From Schizochytrium sp. CCTCC M209059 (lineage: Eukaryota; Sar; Bigyra; Thraustochytrida; Thraustochytriidae), in contig KN805393.1 in the NCBI GenBank assembly GCA_000818945.1, positions 342,332-406,331 of the forward strand: a DNA stretch of 64,000 nucleotides, in the 5' to 3' direction. Below, one piece after another: positions 1 through 11,341 of this stretch (positions are counted from its first letter, which is position 1; each line of letters starts with the position of its first letter). Under the pieces are notes generated by a model, which was not told the DNA's origin, ran no database searches, and was given only the letters and a program-made list of their open reading frames with translations. The translations under genes and the position numbers were made by a program.

Positions 1-1360
1 TCGTGACCGTGACCTCGGTAAAGCACTTGAGCAGTGCGTCAGGGTCGAGCTGCAAAAGGCTCGCTGCTACCTGGAGGGTTTCGGGATTACTTATCGCAGC
101 GATGCTCCCTTCGGGGCTGTCCTGGTCGTCAAAGGCAATGTTGCCCATGTGAAGAATGGCGGCGAGAACGGCGAAAACGTCGTCAGCGCCACTGGAGGCG
201 TCGTCCTCAAGATCATGTTGTTCTTCATCGTCGCCGAACCCAATGGAATTGAGGGCAGAACAGAGTTCCTCAAAGTTTGCGGCGTCCTGCGCAGCCGTTG
301 GCATATGGCTCTTGGCCCTGTTGTTGGCAGCTTTGCCCGCGCCGAGCAGCCGCTTGGCCTTTTTACCAATGGCGGCAGCAGATGCACCGTGGCCCGTGGA
401 CTGCTCCCGTGGCGTCAGATACTCAAATTCGACCCCGTCAAGGGAGAGACGACGGCGCAACGCATCATTGGCGCCATGCACGAGTTGGTAAAAGACGTGA
501 TACGTGCGTTCGCCGCGCACGTGAAAGGTGACCCGCGAGCGTTCGAGAAGATAAGTGGTGACACTGGCGCCAAAGATGCTGAGCTCGCCGTCGCGGTTCT
601 TGTTCTTGTTCTTGTTCTTGCTTTTCTTTTGCTTTTTCGATTTACCCACGGCAAAGTGCAGTTTCATGAACTTGCCGAAACGGGACGAGTTATGGTTGCG
701 AGAGGTGACGGAATTGCCAAAGGCCTCAAGGATTGGATTGCTATCGAGAAGACGCTCGTCGAGGCCCGGACCGCTCGATTTGCTGGACTTGCTACTCGAG
801 GCGCGTACGGTAAGGTGCTTGAGGACCATTTTCGCGCTCGTCGTCTTGCCGGAGCCGCTTTCGCCGCCAATGATGATCGACTGGTCCACCGGGGTGTCCG
901 ACTCGGCATCGTTGCGTCGCAGGCCGAAAACGAGCTGCTGGTACGCAGACTCGGCAATAGCGTACGGGTGCGGGACGTTGACGGCCGAGGCGTCGCCAAG
1001 AACGCCTTCGGGATCTGGGATCTCGCGCAACGGGTTGACGGCCACGAGCACACTCTGGCTCATAAAGGTGTACGGCTCATCGGCGTCGGCGCGCTCCTTG
1101 ATGTTGCTGAGAATGCCCGGGACGTGAAAGTGCTTGAGGTTTGTCATGTCCGGCTCGATGACGGGGTTGGCCAGGAACATGCGCGCGCGCGTCTCGCGCG
1201 TGAGCTCCATGTTCTGCGCCTTACCGCCACCCTCCGGCTTGACCTTGATCACCTGGCCATTGCGCGCGACCACCTCGTACAGGCCCCAGCTCTCCTTGTT
1301 GCCCGCAAGCCACAGTCGCGTCCCCTCGCGCACCGCGCTCGACGGTACCTCTGCCGCCAT
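1..1360 (-). CDS. myosin heavy chain, motor domain (partial, C-terminal part outside window)
   Basis: The minus strand is open from the ATG at 1360 to the window edge (453 codons seen) and encodes the first part of a myosin motor, an actin-based ATPase. A short N-terminal SH3-like segment (about residues 10-50) precedes the motor. The P-loop reads GESGSGKTT at residues 166-174, and the switch I region reads NHNSSRFGKF around residue 220-230, followed by the LLERSRV segment typical of myosins. Low-complexity Lys/Asn/Arg loops sit after the switch I strand, and a long insert lies around residues 310-370. The ATG at 1360 has a good context (gcaccATGgcg) and is the first Met before the SH3-like region; the frame stays open upstream, but that sequence is CTGCT-repeat low complexity. 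Myosin class cannot be given without the tail. It diverges from the helicase gene starting at 2890. Confidence 0.93.
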   Translation of the reverse strand, partial: MAAEVPSSAVREGTRLWLAGNKESWGLYEVVARNGQVIKVKPEGGGKAQNMELTRETRARMFLANPVIEPDMTNLKHFHVPGILSNIKERADADEPYTFMSQSVLVAVNPLREIPDPEGVLGDASAVNVPHPYAIAESAYQQLVFGLRRNDAESDTPVDQSIIIGGESGSGKTTSAKMVLKHLTVRASSSKSSKSSGPGLDERLLDSNPILEAFGNSVTSRNHNSSRFGKFMKLHFAVGKSKKQKKSKNKNKNKNRDGELSIFGASVTTYLLERSRVTFHVRGERTYHVFYQLVHGANDALRRRLSLDGVEFEYLTPREQSTGHGASAAAIGKKAKRLLGAGKAANNRAKSHMPTAAQDAANFEELCSALNSIGFGDDEEQHDLEDDASSGADDVFAVLAAILHMGNIAFDDQDSPEGSIAAISNPETLQVAASLLQLDPDALLKCFTEVTVT

Positions 1361-1400
1361 GGTGCCCTCCTCGCCAGCGATCCCGATCTGCTGCTCCGCC

Positions 1401-1438
1401 CTGCGCTGCTCTGCCCTGCTCTGCTCTGCTCTGCTCAG
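1401..1438. repeat. CTGCT pentanucleotide array
   Basis: Imperfect tandem copies of CTGCT/CTGCC lying 41-78 bp upstream of the myosin ATG on the minus strand. It belongs to a recurring class of 5-bp arrays found just upstream of several genes in this window. Confidence 0.75.
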
Positions 1439-1596
1439 CGCCGCCGTCCGTCCCAGCCCGCCGGGAAGCGAGCACTGCCGCACGCGCCGGGAAGGGTGCC
1501 CGCGCCCGCACGCCCGCACGTGCACGGGCCACAGCCGCAGCCGCAGCTTCCTTTGCCGCGGCCTCGTTGTTGCGTTGTTGCTGCTGCACTTTGCCA

Positions 1597-1622
1597 GTAT
1601 AGTACTACACATAGTACTATAC
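1597..1622. promoter_or_regulatory. perfect 10-bp inverted repeat, possible operator-like site
   Basis: GTATAGTACT, a 6-nt spacer, then AGTACTATAC: the arms are exact reverse complements. It lies about 240 bp upstream of the partial myosin start in otherwise GC-rich DNA, so the AT-rich palindrome stands out. A dimeric factor binding site or a cruciform-prone element are both possible; function is inference. Confidence 0.45.
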
Positions 1623-1745
1623 GTATACCCTGGTAGCGTATCGCAAACGCCAAGACGCACAGTGCAGCAGCGCGTGCAGCAGCGCGTGCAGAGGGCACAC
1701 ACCCCGCTGCAGTCAGTCACCACGGTCAATGACTTGGCCTGGCTT

Positions 1746-1770
1746 TGGCTTGGCTTGGCTTGGCTTGGCT
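1746..1770. repeat. TTGGC pentanucleotide array
   Basis: Five near-perfect tandem TTGGC copies in the divergent myosin/helicase intergenic region. The complementary unit (AAGCC/GCCAA) makes up the array in front of the Myb gene at 8191-8277. Confidence 0.75.
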
Positions 1771-2700
1771 TCGCTTGAGCTTGGCGCCGCTTCTGGCTGC
1801 CGCGGCGAGGTCTGAGAGAGCGAGACACGGCCCGTGCTCGACGAACGAAGAAGGCCAGCCTGAGGAAAGCTGACTGCGAAGGCTCCTCGAGCCGAGGCAC
1901 GCAGGCACGCAGACAGCTGCAGCTCGACCCACTCACTCACCGTCAGTCCGAGCCAGCGGCGCCCCGTCGGGCCATGGAGTTGCGTGCCAAACCTGGGCTC
2001 CTTTTAGGGCCCTCCTCGCCCAGCATCGCCAAACTGCGCTGCGCCACGCCGCGCCGCGCCTCGCGTCCGTCGCCGCTCCTGCCCGATGACTTCGACACCA
2101 ACAGACGCCGCTGCCGCAGCGACGCCGCGTCTGCGCAGGGAGCGAGATGGCGACGACCCGGTGAGATGGTGAGATGATGACGTCGAGGTTGACGATGACG
2201 ACGGGCAGCAGCGAGGAGGGCGGCGAGGCCTCTCTCTCTCTCTTGCTGCGCGCTCGCCGCTCGGCCGGCCTCGAGCGAGGAATCTCGCAGGCACTCCAGC
2301 GAGGAAGAAGCTGCGGAGGCCCGGAGCTGGCAGCTTGCAGCGAGCGAGGGCGCGACGAGGGAGGTCTTGGTGGACGGGTGGACGGATGGATGCCCGAAGA
2401 ACGAACCAACACGACAGCGGCGAACGTCGACCCAGCTTTCTTCTTGTTGGTGGTCTTGTCTTGATTGAACTCGTTGCTTGAACGCGAAGATTTTTGTGGA
2501 CAAGCTCGTTCTCATCATTGGAGCGGGGTGGCCAGACTTGTTGAGCCCGGTTGTGCGCGCCCAGTTGTGAAGAGGAGGTGTCTGCCACGGATGAAATCGG
2601 CACTTTGTAAGCACCCCTCCTCCTGCTTCTCGACAAACTTGGTGGTGATGGTCGCGCAGCGCAGCCTATGTGTATGTATACGAAATTTTCCGCTGCCTCA

Positions 2701-2735
2701 AAGAAGAAGAAGAAGAAGAAGAAGAAGAAGAAGAA
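2701..2735. repeat. AAG trinucleotide microsatellite
   Basis: About eleven AAG units upstream of the helicase ATG. Non-coding simple repeat. Confidence 0.8.
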
Positions 2736-2889
2736 GGCACCGCGCCAGCCAGCGAACTTGCGCACTGTTCTCCGCAAACATGTTAATAGCCATGCCACCA
2801 CCAAGCAAAGCAGGCAAAACGTTGCAGTTGCCACCTAACTTACTGTTAACCGCGAGTACAGACGGGTTCTGGATGGGGAAAAACCTGAA

Positions 2890-5814
2890 ATGGGTTCTGC
2901 GCGCTCTCATCATGGTCATGGTCGAGTTGGCAAACAAGGAAAAGGGTATCGTGCTACACGCGGAAGCGGAAGCGCAAGGATGGCGCGACAGGGCGCGACG
3001 CCGGCCCTCGCGGGCAGGAGGGAGCCGCACGTGGTGCGCGTGGCGTCCGTGGCTGTGCATTTCCCAGCAGGAAAACGCCCGTTCCCGACGCAACTGGCGC
3101 TCATGGCAAGGATGGTCGCGGCGCTGCGCGCGGGCGAGAACGCGCTCCTCGAGTCGCCAACGGGGACGGGAAAGGCGCTCGCGGCGCTCTGCGGCGTCCT
3201 TTCGTGGCAGCGCCACGCGCACAACGAGGCTCGCGCGAGCGCCAGGGCTCGCAGCAAAGAAAACAAACGGAGACACGATGCCGAAAATGCCACACCCCCA
3301 GATCGCGGCGCAGCAGTCTCTTCGCCCACCACGTGCACCTGCGATCTCTTGAGGTCCTCGCCCACGTCCAAGAGCAAGTACTTTGGAGCTCCCTCCGCGC
3401 CCAAATTCTCTCTTTTGGACCAAGACGAGGAGAGCGACGACGACAACGACAACGACGGGGATGATGCCGACGAGAACGACTTTGAGACACTCAATGGCCG
3501 TCGCGTGAGGACACCCAAGGGCGTCAAAAGAAAACGAGATGCGCAGAAACGACGAGACACATGTGCTGTGCACGGACGTGGCGCTCTTGATGCATCCAAG
3601 ACAGAACAAGAAAAGGTCGAGCCGGCGACCGAAGAGGAAGACGATCTCTTACCGAACTCCATGCGCGTTAAACTGAGCCCCGTACCGGAACCCTCGGGGT
3701 CGAGCAAACGACATCGCGTCTTTATCGCGTCCCGGACGCACGGTCAGCTGGCTCAGCTTGCTGCGGAACTCAAAGGGTGTCCCGACGACCTCGTCCGCGA
3801 TGTGCGCATGGTTATTCTTGGGTCCCGCAAACAGTACTGCGTCAACGGCAAGGTGACTCGTAAACGGTCCATGGCCTCGGCCGCCGCGCGCAACGAGGAA
3901 TGTCGCCGTCTCATTACGGGCAGCGGACCTGGATGTGGATACTTTAAGCCCAGCGCTGGCTCGCGCCTCCGCGCTGCAACGAGCAAGGACAGCCCCATTT
4001 GGGACATTGAGGATTTGGTCGATGCGGGCAAACGACTGCGGTGTTGTCCCTACTTTGCAACTCGCGAAATGGCCAGCGCGTCGGACCTCATTTTCACTCC
4101 ATACAATTACCTCTTTGAGCCGAGCGTGCGTGAAGCCATGGGCATGGACTTGTCTGGCGCCGTATTGGTCATTGACGAAGCTCACAATATTGCCGATGTC
4201 TGCCGGGCAGCTGCATCGACTCAAGTCTTGCTGCCAAGACTCGAGCAAGTCCGTGACGAGCTCGAGCAGCTTGCAACGCACGGTGAGCTCGACAAACAGG
4301 CTGCCTACAGTCTCTTGGGAGGCTTCGTACGTAAAGTGTATACATGGGCGCAGAATCGGCTCGAGGGCGCCCCGGAAAGGAGCAATGATGGCGTGCTCGT
4401 TACCCTTTCTGGACTCGAGGCGCTTTTGCAACTTGAAGCCGACTGTGGACTCGACGAGGATGCGCTTGAAACGGTGCAACAGATCTTTCGCGAAATCGCC
4501 AAGGCCACGAGCCCGACAGCGAATCACGAACAAAGCGAAAGCAATGGCGACGTCGACGCCGAGGCAACGCTCCTTTCGCCCTTTAGTCGGACCGTCCTTG
4601 AAGGTGTGCTCGGCGTTTTCGATTTCATGTTGGCTGATCATCGGCGCTTCGCCAGCGACTATCGCGTGGTGATTCGACATGAGCAAGGGCCTCAAGGCGC
4701 AATCCAGGTCTGTTTTTGGTGCATGAATGCAGCCGCAGCTTTCGAGCCGGTGGCCAAGCAATGCCATTCTGTCATTCTCACGAGCGGGACGCTTGCTCCG
4801 TTGACTTCATTCGCGAGTGAGCTTGGCACTCCCTTTAAATACACGCTCGAGGCGCCTCACGTCATTGACGTACGAAAGCAAATGTTTGCGGGCGTCGTGG
4901 CAGGTGCGCCTCCGCCCGAGTCGGCTCCGACGTCGACGAAACTCGTGCGTCTCGAGGGCGTCTTTGCCAACAAGTCTAGGGTCGAGTACCAAGACGCTTT
5001 GGGCTGTGCGCTTGCGCGGCTTTTGCAGGCCGTTCCCGACGGGGCGCTTTGTTTCTTTCCTTCGTACTCGTTTATGCGCACGTGCGTGAACCGCTGGCGG
5101 AACTCGCCAACATGGGCTGCGCTCAGACGTACCAAGTCGCAAATTTTTGTGGAGGCTTCGGCAATGCGGCAAGCGGGCGACACTGAAGATGGCGACGAGG
5201 ATGGCGAGCTGGCAGGCTTTGACGGCCAGCTCGACAAGTTCAGGGCAGCCGTCGATCGTGGCGGCGGTGCTCTCTTTCTTGGCGTCTTTCGCGGCAAGCT
5301 CAGCGAGGGACTCAACTTTTCGGATCGAGCTGCGCGCGCCGTCTTTGTCTGTGGCATACCATTTCCCAATGCGCGCGATCCGGCAATACAATTGAAAAAG
5401 GACTTTCAGGACAAGGTTCGTGCAAGCACCTCTTCTGCGAGCCCGGCGCTCTCTGGCCACAGTTGGTACTCGCAGCAGGCTTATCGTGCGCTCAACCAGG
5501 CGCTGGGACGGGTCATCCGTCACAAGAATGACTTTGGGGCTGTCATTTTCCTGGATGCTCGGTTCGACAAACCCGACGTCCAGCGACATTTGCCAAAGTG
5601 GATGCGCGGCGTGGTCAAGACCTCTCAACCTATCGAGCTCACTGCGAAAACGCTGACAGAGTTTTTCGATCGCCAGAAACCCGTGCCTGCGCTTGTCGAA
5701 ACCGTGCCTCGACCGCCATCACCTCGACATCCTTCTCGTATCGAGAGCTACTTTCAGTCACGTCCGGCAATCCCTTCAAGCGCATCAGGAAACAGAAATC
5801 CAGCTGCTAGTTTT

Positions 5815-5855
<41 letters not shown>

Positions 5856-6645
5856 GCAGCACCAGCAGCAGCAACAGCACCAGCACCAGCAACAGCAACA
5901 GCTACAGCAACAGCAGCACCAGCAGCACCAGCAACACCAGCAGCCCCAGCAACACCAGCAGCCCCAGCAACACCAGCAGCACGATGCCAATCTCACAATG
6001 AAGTCAAACGATTCGACAAGAGCACATCAAGCTCCCAGTCCAATGCCGACGCCGGTGGCGAACCAGAATCGTCACATTATTCATCAAGTGCAACCAAGTG
6101 TTGTTGTTGCGAACCAAGACAGTCAATCCATGCAAACAAGAGTGCAACCAAATCGTGTTGTTGTTGGTGTTGCGAACCAAGACAGTCAACAAGTAAGCGT
6201 TGCTGCGGACAAGAAGAGTCAAGAGCCGGGTGTTGTCGCGGCCAAGAACAATCAGATTGGTCGAAGTCTGCCATCATTCAAAGACAATACGTCAAGTCCG
6301 TCCTCGTTGGAAAATGAGGCGCCGTCGACGCAGCACAGGCTTCGAGGAGCGAGTGAAGCGCCATACAATGCGCAAGCGAGGACCATTTCACCCCGTCAAG
6401 CTGGCAATCACATCACTGAGCACGTGCAAAAGTGCGAGCCAGCCGCTCCTTGGACGCAAGCGCCGGCCTCTGCCAGACCACGCGGGGCGGAGGAAAGCCT
6501 CGTGAAAGAGCTGCAGGACGCAGTGATGGCTCGCGTCTCGAGCTCAGGTCTCGATCCGTCAGAGCAACGGCGCGTTCTTTGCACGGTGGGCGCAGCACTG
6601 CAACGCACTAGTAATGGTGGCCCTTCATCACGACCACTTTTATAA
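2890..6645 (+). CDS. FANCJ/BRIP1-like iron-sulfur DNA helicase
   Basis: 1251-residue superfamily 2 helicase of the XPD/FANCJ/RTEL/DDX11 group, expected to unwind DNA 5'-3' during interstrand crosslink repair and G-quadruplex processing in the nucleus. The Q-motif-like stretch and Walker A (SPTGTGKA, residues 89-96) open helicase domain 1. The four cysteines of the 4Fe-4S cluster are present at about C317, C338, C349 and C386, the DEAH box is at 429-432, and motif VI (QALGRVIRHKND) starts at 870. The segment WDIEDLV...CPYF...IFTPYNYL is characteristic of BRIP1/FANCJ rather than XPD. A divergent acidic insert (about residues 180-270) precedes helicase motif Ia, and the C-terminal tail has a long Gln/His tract from residue 976. 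M31 (MARQG) is an alternative start. No intron is needed. Length is close to human BRIP1 (1249 aa). Confidence 0.93.
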
Positions 6646-8481
6646 ATAGGAAATGAAGAAATGCAAATGAAGTGAGGCTAGAACGTGGGGCACTGGTCGA
6701 TGGTTTCGCGTAAGGACGCCGAGAAGCCCACACGCGCTCCCTTTTTTTTTCCAAGTAGCCCCCCCGTCTTCAAAGGCCCCCGCTCGCTGTTTGGCCATCT
6801 CCCAACTCGCTTGTTTCTCTGCTCAACGGCACTTGCCGAGATCGGTGGGTCGTTATTTCTGTTGTCGGCGCGGACCTCCCCCTCTTACCCACCCGGGGAG
6901 CCAGGCCTGGACTGGCCGGGGCATGCGGGCGTGCGTGCGGGGCAGCGGGCGCACACCAAGCCAACGAAGCGAGGCCTCGCGAGCGTGTGCGACTGAGAGC
7001 GCCCGCTATAACGGTTGCGCGTAATTCTACTCGTATTCTGAGCCAAGTATGTGTGTGCGAATTCGGCCGTTCGCACGTTCGCTCTTGAAAGTCAAGCGTT
7101 CCTCACTAACTACCTGTGATCTCCCCTGAGAGCGGTACGGCGGGCAAGGCTTCTTATTGCAGTTGCTTGCTTGCTTGCTTGCAGCCGGGCTGCGCTTTTG
7201 CTCACTTACTGTTAGTTAGGTCTTGCGTGCTATGATCGATGGTCCAACGACGACGGTAGTGTAGGATGTGTGTGTGCAAAGAGACGTTTTCGCCATCTCG
7301 CACTTTTTCCCCTCTCCGTGAACAATCTTGCGTCATTCGCTACGCGCTTTACCCCACCCTGACTCACCCACCCACCTACCCATCCACTCCGTCAAGGTCA
7401 AGCTGCTCTCTTGCTTTATTTCGTCATACCTCTCCATTTTTCCTTTCTGCCCCGCGCGACCGTTCGTTCATTCGTTCGTTCGTTCGCCTTCGCGTGAGCG
7501 CGCGCATGCGAAGCGGGCGCGGACGGCTCTCAAACGGACGATAATTTGCTCGGCCAAGCGCGCCTCCCTCGCTCTCGTTATCGGAGCGGTTAGGCGAAAA
7601 GTATTCCAAGACAAAATCAAGGACCCGCACGCAACGACCGGACGTTGTGAACGGAAAGCACGCAGGAAAAAAGAGGGAGACGCTGGTGAGGGGCACGCCT
7701 CAAGTTGTCGAAGCTCGCCCGCGCGAGCTCGTCGAGCATACGCCTTGGAAGCTTGCGGGGCAGTCCGAGCCGTGGTGAACGGTTCGATCAACCGCTCGCT
7801 CGAGGCATATCTGTAACCCGTCGATTTTCCCCTTGTTTTCTCCTTCCTAAAGACGCATGGGTTGCAGATAGCCAACGGATACCTGCGGCCTCGCAAGTGC
7901 CGCACGCGCTGCGACGGCGGTAAAATGTGCGGTAAACGAATGGATGTGTGCCGAGAAGGCGCAAAAACGGCATGAACGGCTGGCACGGCAGGCCTGCACG
8001 TGCGGTCTTCCAATAGATCGTCTGTGTGCGCGCCGTCGTGAGCGGAAAAATGGATGGAAAAAGCAGGAGGCTTTCAACCGGATAGCGGTCGCGCGGCAAA
8101 AGGGCGTTCGGCCAAGGCGTGAGAGCAAACTGCAATCTCAGCCCGGGGCCAAGCTCTTCTCGGCCGGCCAACCTTTCGGCGAGCGAACTCAAGCCAAGCC
8201 AAGCCAAGCCAAGCCAAGCCAAGCCAGGCCAAGCCAAACCGAGCCGAGCCAAGCCAAGTCAAGTCAAGTCAAGCCGAGACCAAGAAAAGTACACGCACGT
8301 GTCGCACGCGGTCGAGGTTGTTTGGTCATTGGCGCGCCTCGATTAAATCAGGCAATCTTTCTTGCCAACGCAGGTGAGAAAGAGCAAGCAATCGTCGTCC
8401 AGCAAACTCAAATAAAAGCTTTGCACACGCACACACACACGCGCGTCACGCCAAGGATCAATCAAAGGAGCAGTTGTCACC
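6646..8481. other. intergenic region / long 5' leader of the Myb gene
   Basis: About 1.8 kb with no convincing gene on either strand. It contains TTGC and CGTT tetramer runs (about 7164-7184 and 7460-7490), an AAGCC pentamer array (8191-8277) and one degenerate match to the GCAAGTG upstream motif (7893-7906, with ACG in place of ATG). The longest ORFs are Ser/Arg-rich shadow-like frames. Confidence 0.55.
8191..8277. repeat. AAGCC pentanucleotide array upstream of the Myb gene
   Basis: Around 17 tandem AAGCC units that degenerate into AAGTC and GAGCC towards the 3' end. The array lies about 205-290 bp before the Myb ATG, so it is in the 5' leader or proximal promoter. Confidence 0.85.
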
Positions 8482-9624
8482 ATGACTTCGAACTCGAGCA
8501 GCAGCGCGCGTCAGGAATTTCTGAAAAAGCTGACTGGCCTCAACATGGGCGAAGTGGAGCGCACTGCTGGCAGCGTAAGCAGCCTGCAGGGCACGCCCAT
8601 GACGCCTGGCACGCCCGGCGGAAGCAGGATTCCATGGACGACTGAGGAGGACGATATTTTGCGCGAGGCCGTGGCGCGCCACAAGGGCAAGAACTGGAAG
8701 TGCGTGGCGTCTGCCTTGCCCAACCGGACCCGTGCGCAATGTGCGCATCGCTGGCAAAAGGTCCTCAACCCAACCATTAAGAAGGGCGCATGGAGTCCCG
8801 AGGAGGACGAAATGCTGCAGCAGGCCTTGCAGCGGTATGGTTGCGGAAAGTGGTCACGCGTATCCTGTCTAGTCCCCGGGCGAAATGGCAAACAGTGCCG
8901 CGAAAGGTGGCACAACCACCTCAAGCCGGACGTGAACAAGGAGCCCTGGTCTGCGGAGGAAGATGAGCTGATTGTCAAGCTGCGTGGCGAGCTTGGCAAC
9001 AAGTGGGCCGCTATTGCGCGAGAATTACCGGGGCGCACTGAGAACGCCGTCAAGAACCGTTGGAATGCAAAGCTCGCCCTTGATTGCGGCGCCGTCTCGC
9101 ACGGCACGCCGCGTGCGTTTTCTAAGGGTTTCTCCCGCTCGACGCCTCGCGCTCACGCCTCGCGTCAGTCTTCAGCCGGCTCTGTGTCTTCCTTTGTCGA
9201 TGGTGCACCCGTCGTGCCAGCCTCCATGCTATCTTCCTCGTCCATGTCAAGCATGAACTCTTCGTTTTCGCCCGCTTCGCCCGCGGGATCGCAGACTTCG
9301 GCAGCGGCGACTGCCGCCGCAATTGCGGCTGCTGCTGCAAAGGCCGCTTCGATGCCAACATCCGCGGCGCTCGCTGCATTCTCGTCGGGAAATGCTGCTG
9401 TTTTTGCCAATGCATCAGAATCGTTTTCTATGCTGGGCCAGAAGCGCACCAACTCTCTCATGTCGTTGATCTCGCAGCTTTCTGGGGCCTCGGCCTCGGC
9501 GCCCGCCACGCCACTCACGGGCGATGATGCTTCGGTGTCTTCGAGGAAGCGCCTCAAGGTCGAAACGTTGCCCGCGGTTGGCCCGTTGCCGTCAATCAAC
9601 CTTGACTTCCTTTCCACGTTCCAG

Positions 9625-9661
<37 letters not shown>

Positions 9662-10032
9662 AGCAGCAACAGCAACATCATCATCATCAGCAGCAGCAAC
9701 AGCACTCGCAGCACAAGCCAATGCTGACGACTTCGTCCTCGAGCGAGATGAACAAGTTCGATTTCTTGAACCCTCACACGTTCACGTTGGGCACTTTCCA
9801 AAAGACGCAGCTCTCTGTGAACACGCCGCCTTCGCCTACGCATGCTCCCTCGGCTCCGGGAGGGAATCCTTCCAACATATTGTCCAACGCGCTTAGCGAC
9901 CTGGATTGGCTTGCGAGCATTGCGAGCGCCCAGGCGGTGGCAGCTGCGGCCGGCGCTGGCAACAACAACAATAGCAGCAGCAACAACAACGACAACTCCA
10001 ACAACACCATTCCTACAACGGCCTCGACTTGA
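8482..10032 (+). CDS. three-repeat (3R) Myb transcription factor
   Basis: 516-residue nuclear DNA-binding protein of the animal c-Myb / plant MYB3R type. Three consecutive Myb repeats occupy about residues 48-97, 100-149 and 152-200. All nine scaffold tryptophans are present (PWTTEED...NWK...HRW; AWSPEED...KWS...ERW; PWSAEED...KWA...NRW), and the third helix of R3 reads PGRTENAVKNRWN as in vertebrate Myb. The rest is a long low-complexity tail: Ser/Ala-rich, an Ala run around 270-290, a Gln run with His from about residue 382, and an Asn-rich C-terminus. In the family, 3R-Mybs control G2/M genes through the MSA/MBS element AACNG; that role here is inference. The ATG at 8482 has CACC in front of it. 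Confidence 0.95.
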
Positions 10033-10236
10033 GCCAATACGTGATGATGGTCTGCACGCTAGGCCGGTCAGTCAGACGCATCACTTTGGCCCGAGTCCCT
10101 TTTGCAATGCCTTAACCCTGAGTGATTTCCTTACACGAATTGCAAGTGGTAATATTTTGTTTTTCTGTGATGATCTCTTCCACCCACGCCTTTGCCGTTC
10201 CGACTGAGGTTTGCTTGCCCTGAAGAGCGCGCACTT

Positions 10237-10750
10237 GTACCCGTTGTCTCACAAATAGAGTCAGCAAATGTCGAGCTTGCACAGATCGATTGATCCACGA
10301 AGGATACTCGACGAGCGACGACTGGCTCGGCGAACACGGGATGGTGGATTCGCTCTTCTTGGAGGACACCAAACATTCTGCAAGAGTCCTCAAGATCGCG
10401 TCTACCTTGGTAGGTGCGCGGAGCAAGCACCACATAGGTATCGTCGCAGCGTCACATCCTGCCTTGCACAAATCTTCTCCCTTTTCACGCCTTGTACTCG
10501 TTGTCTCACGAACAGAGTCAGCAAACGTCGAGCTTGCACAGATCAATCGATCCACAAAGGATACTCGACGAGCGACGACTGGCTCGGCGCACCCGGGATG
10601 GTGGATTCGCTATTCTTGGAGGACACCAAACATTCTGCAAGAGTCCTCAAGATTGCGTCTTCCTTGGTAGGTGCGCGGAGCAAGCTCCACATAGGTATCA
10701 TCGCAGCGTCACGTCCTGCCTTGCCCAACTCTTCTCCCTTTCCACGCGTG
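10237..10750. repeat. two-copy 257-bp direct tandem repeat
   Basis: Unit 1 starts at 10237 and unit 2 at 10494. They match over the full 257 bp with scattered substitutions (about 20). The period is not a multiple of three, and substitutions are not concentrated at one codon position in any frame I checked, so it is probably non-coding. It lies between the Myb stop and the J-protein upstream region. Confidence 0.9.
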
Positions 10751-10902
10751 GCATCTCGATCACGACGATCGTCAGTCATCCATCTGTCCTCGGTTTTCCC
10801 CCTTCCTGTTCTGCCCCTCCTTTCCTTTCTCGCCGTCCATGGTGGCTGACGCATCCTTCCCGAAGGTCGCGGCCCGTGCCCCTGGCGGCCTTTGGCGGGC
10901 GC

Positions 10903-10937
10903 CATTCCCGACTTGCGCCGCCGCATTCCCGACTTGC
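10903..10937 (-). promoter_or_regulatory. two copies of the GCAAGTC-N4-ATG upstream motif, 21 bp apart
   Basis: On the minus strand, 10916-10903 and 10937-10924 both read GCAAGTCGGGAATG. The two copies are 21 bp apart and lie about 400-440 bp upstream of the J-protein ATG. The same motif (usually GCAAGTG) with the same ~21-bp spacing occurs upstream of three other gene units in this window. Confidence 0.6.
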
Positions 10938-11020
10938 GCCGCCGCGCCGCAAGTGCGCCTGCAGCCAACGAACGGCGGCCAGGCAGCGAGCGCGAGAGCA
11001 GCGCGAGAGCAGACTTCCAG

Positions 11021-11055
11021 GCGAGGCGAGGCGACGCGACGCGACGCGACGCGAG
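11021..11055. repeat. GCGAG/GCGAC pentanucleotide array
   Basis: Seven tandem 5-mers in the upstream region of the J-domain protein gene, about 290 bp before its ATG. Confidence 0.75.
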
Positions 11056-11341
11056 GCTGCGCGAGGACGCGACGCGGCGTGGGGCGGGGCGAGGCGGACG
11101 CAGGGCGCCGGCGCGCGGGCCGTGCACGATTGCGCCGTCGAGCTGTGCTCGCGAGGGGCGAGCGGAAGGTGACCAGGAGCCCAAGTCGAAGCGGCAGCGC
11201 ACGAGCCCAACGACGACGTCGACGACGACAGCGACGGCGACAGCGGCTACAATCTGTGAGAACGTCGGAAATAGCAGCAGCAGCAGTAGCAGCAGTAGCA
11301 GTAGCAGCGACACGCAAGCGACAAGGCGCGGAGCGGGAGCG

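Larger units (their letters stand above)
1361..2889. other. divergent intergenic region between myosin and helicase
   Basis: About 1.5 kb without a credible gene. It holds CTGCT and TTGGC pentamer arrays, a perfect 10-bp inverted repeat (1597-1622), purine/pyrimidine-rich low-complexity DNA and an AAG microsatellite (about 2701-2735). It must contain both promoters. ORFs here have compositions expected of shadow frames. Confidence 0.6.
10033..11341. other. intergenic region with tandem repeat and J-protein promoter
   Basis: Contains the Myb 3' flank, a two-copy 257-bp tandem repeat, two copies of the GCAAGTC-N4-ATG motif and a GCGAC/GCGAG pentamer array. ORFs run through all frames because the DNA is GC-rich, and the J-protein reading frame itself is open back to 10892. 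No separate gene is supported. Confidence 0.6.

Noticed and set aside
149..1636. Long plus-strand ORF of 495 codons at the left end
   Set aside because: It is the antisense shadow of the myosin motor: the minus frame contains P-loop and switch I motifs in the right order, and the plus frame has no recognisable domain.
3649..4767. 372-codon minus-strand ORF inside the helicase gene
   Set aside because: Antisense shadow; the plus frame carries the complete set of helicase motifs and iron-sulfur cysteines.
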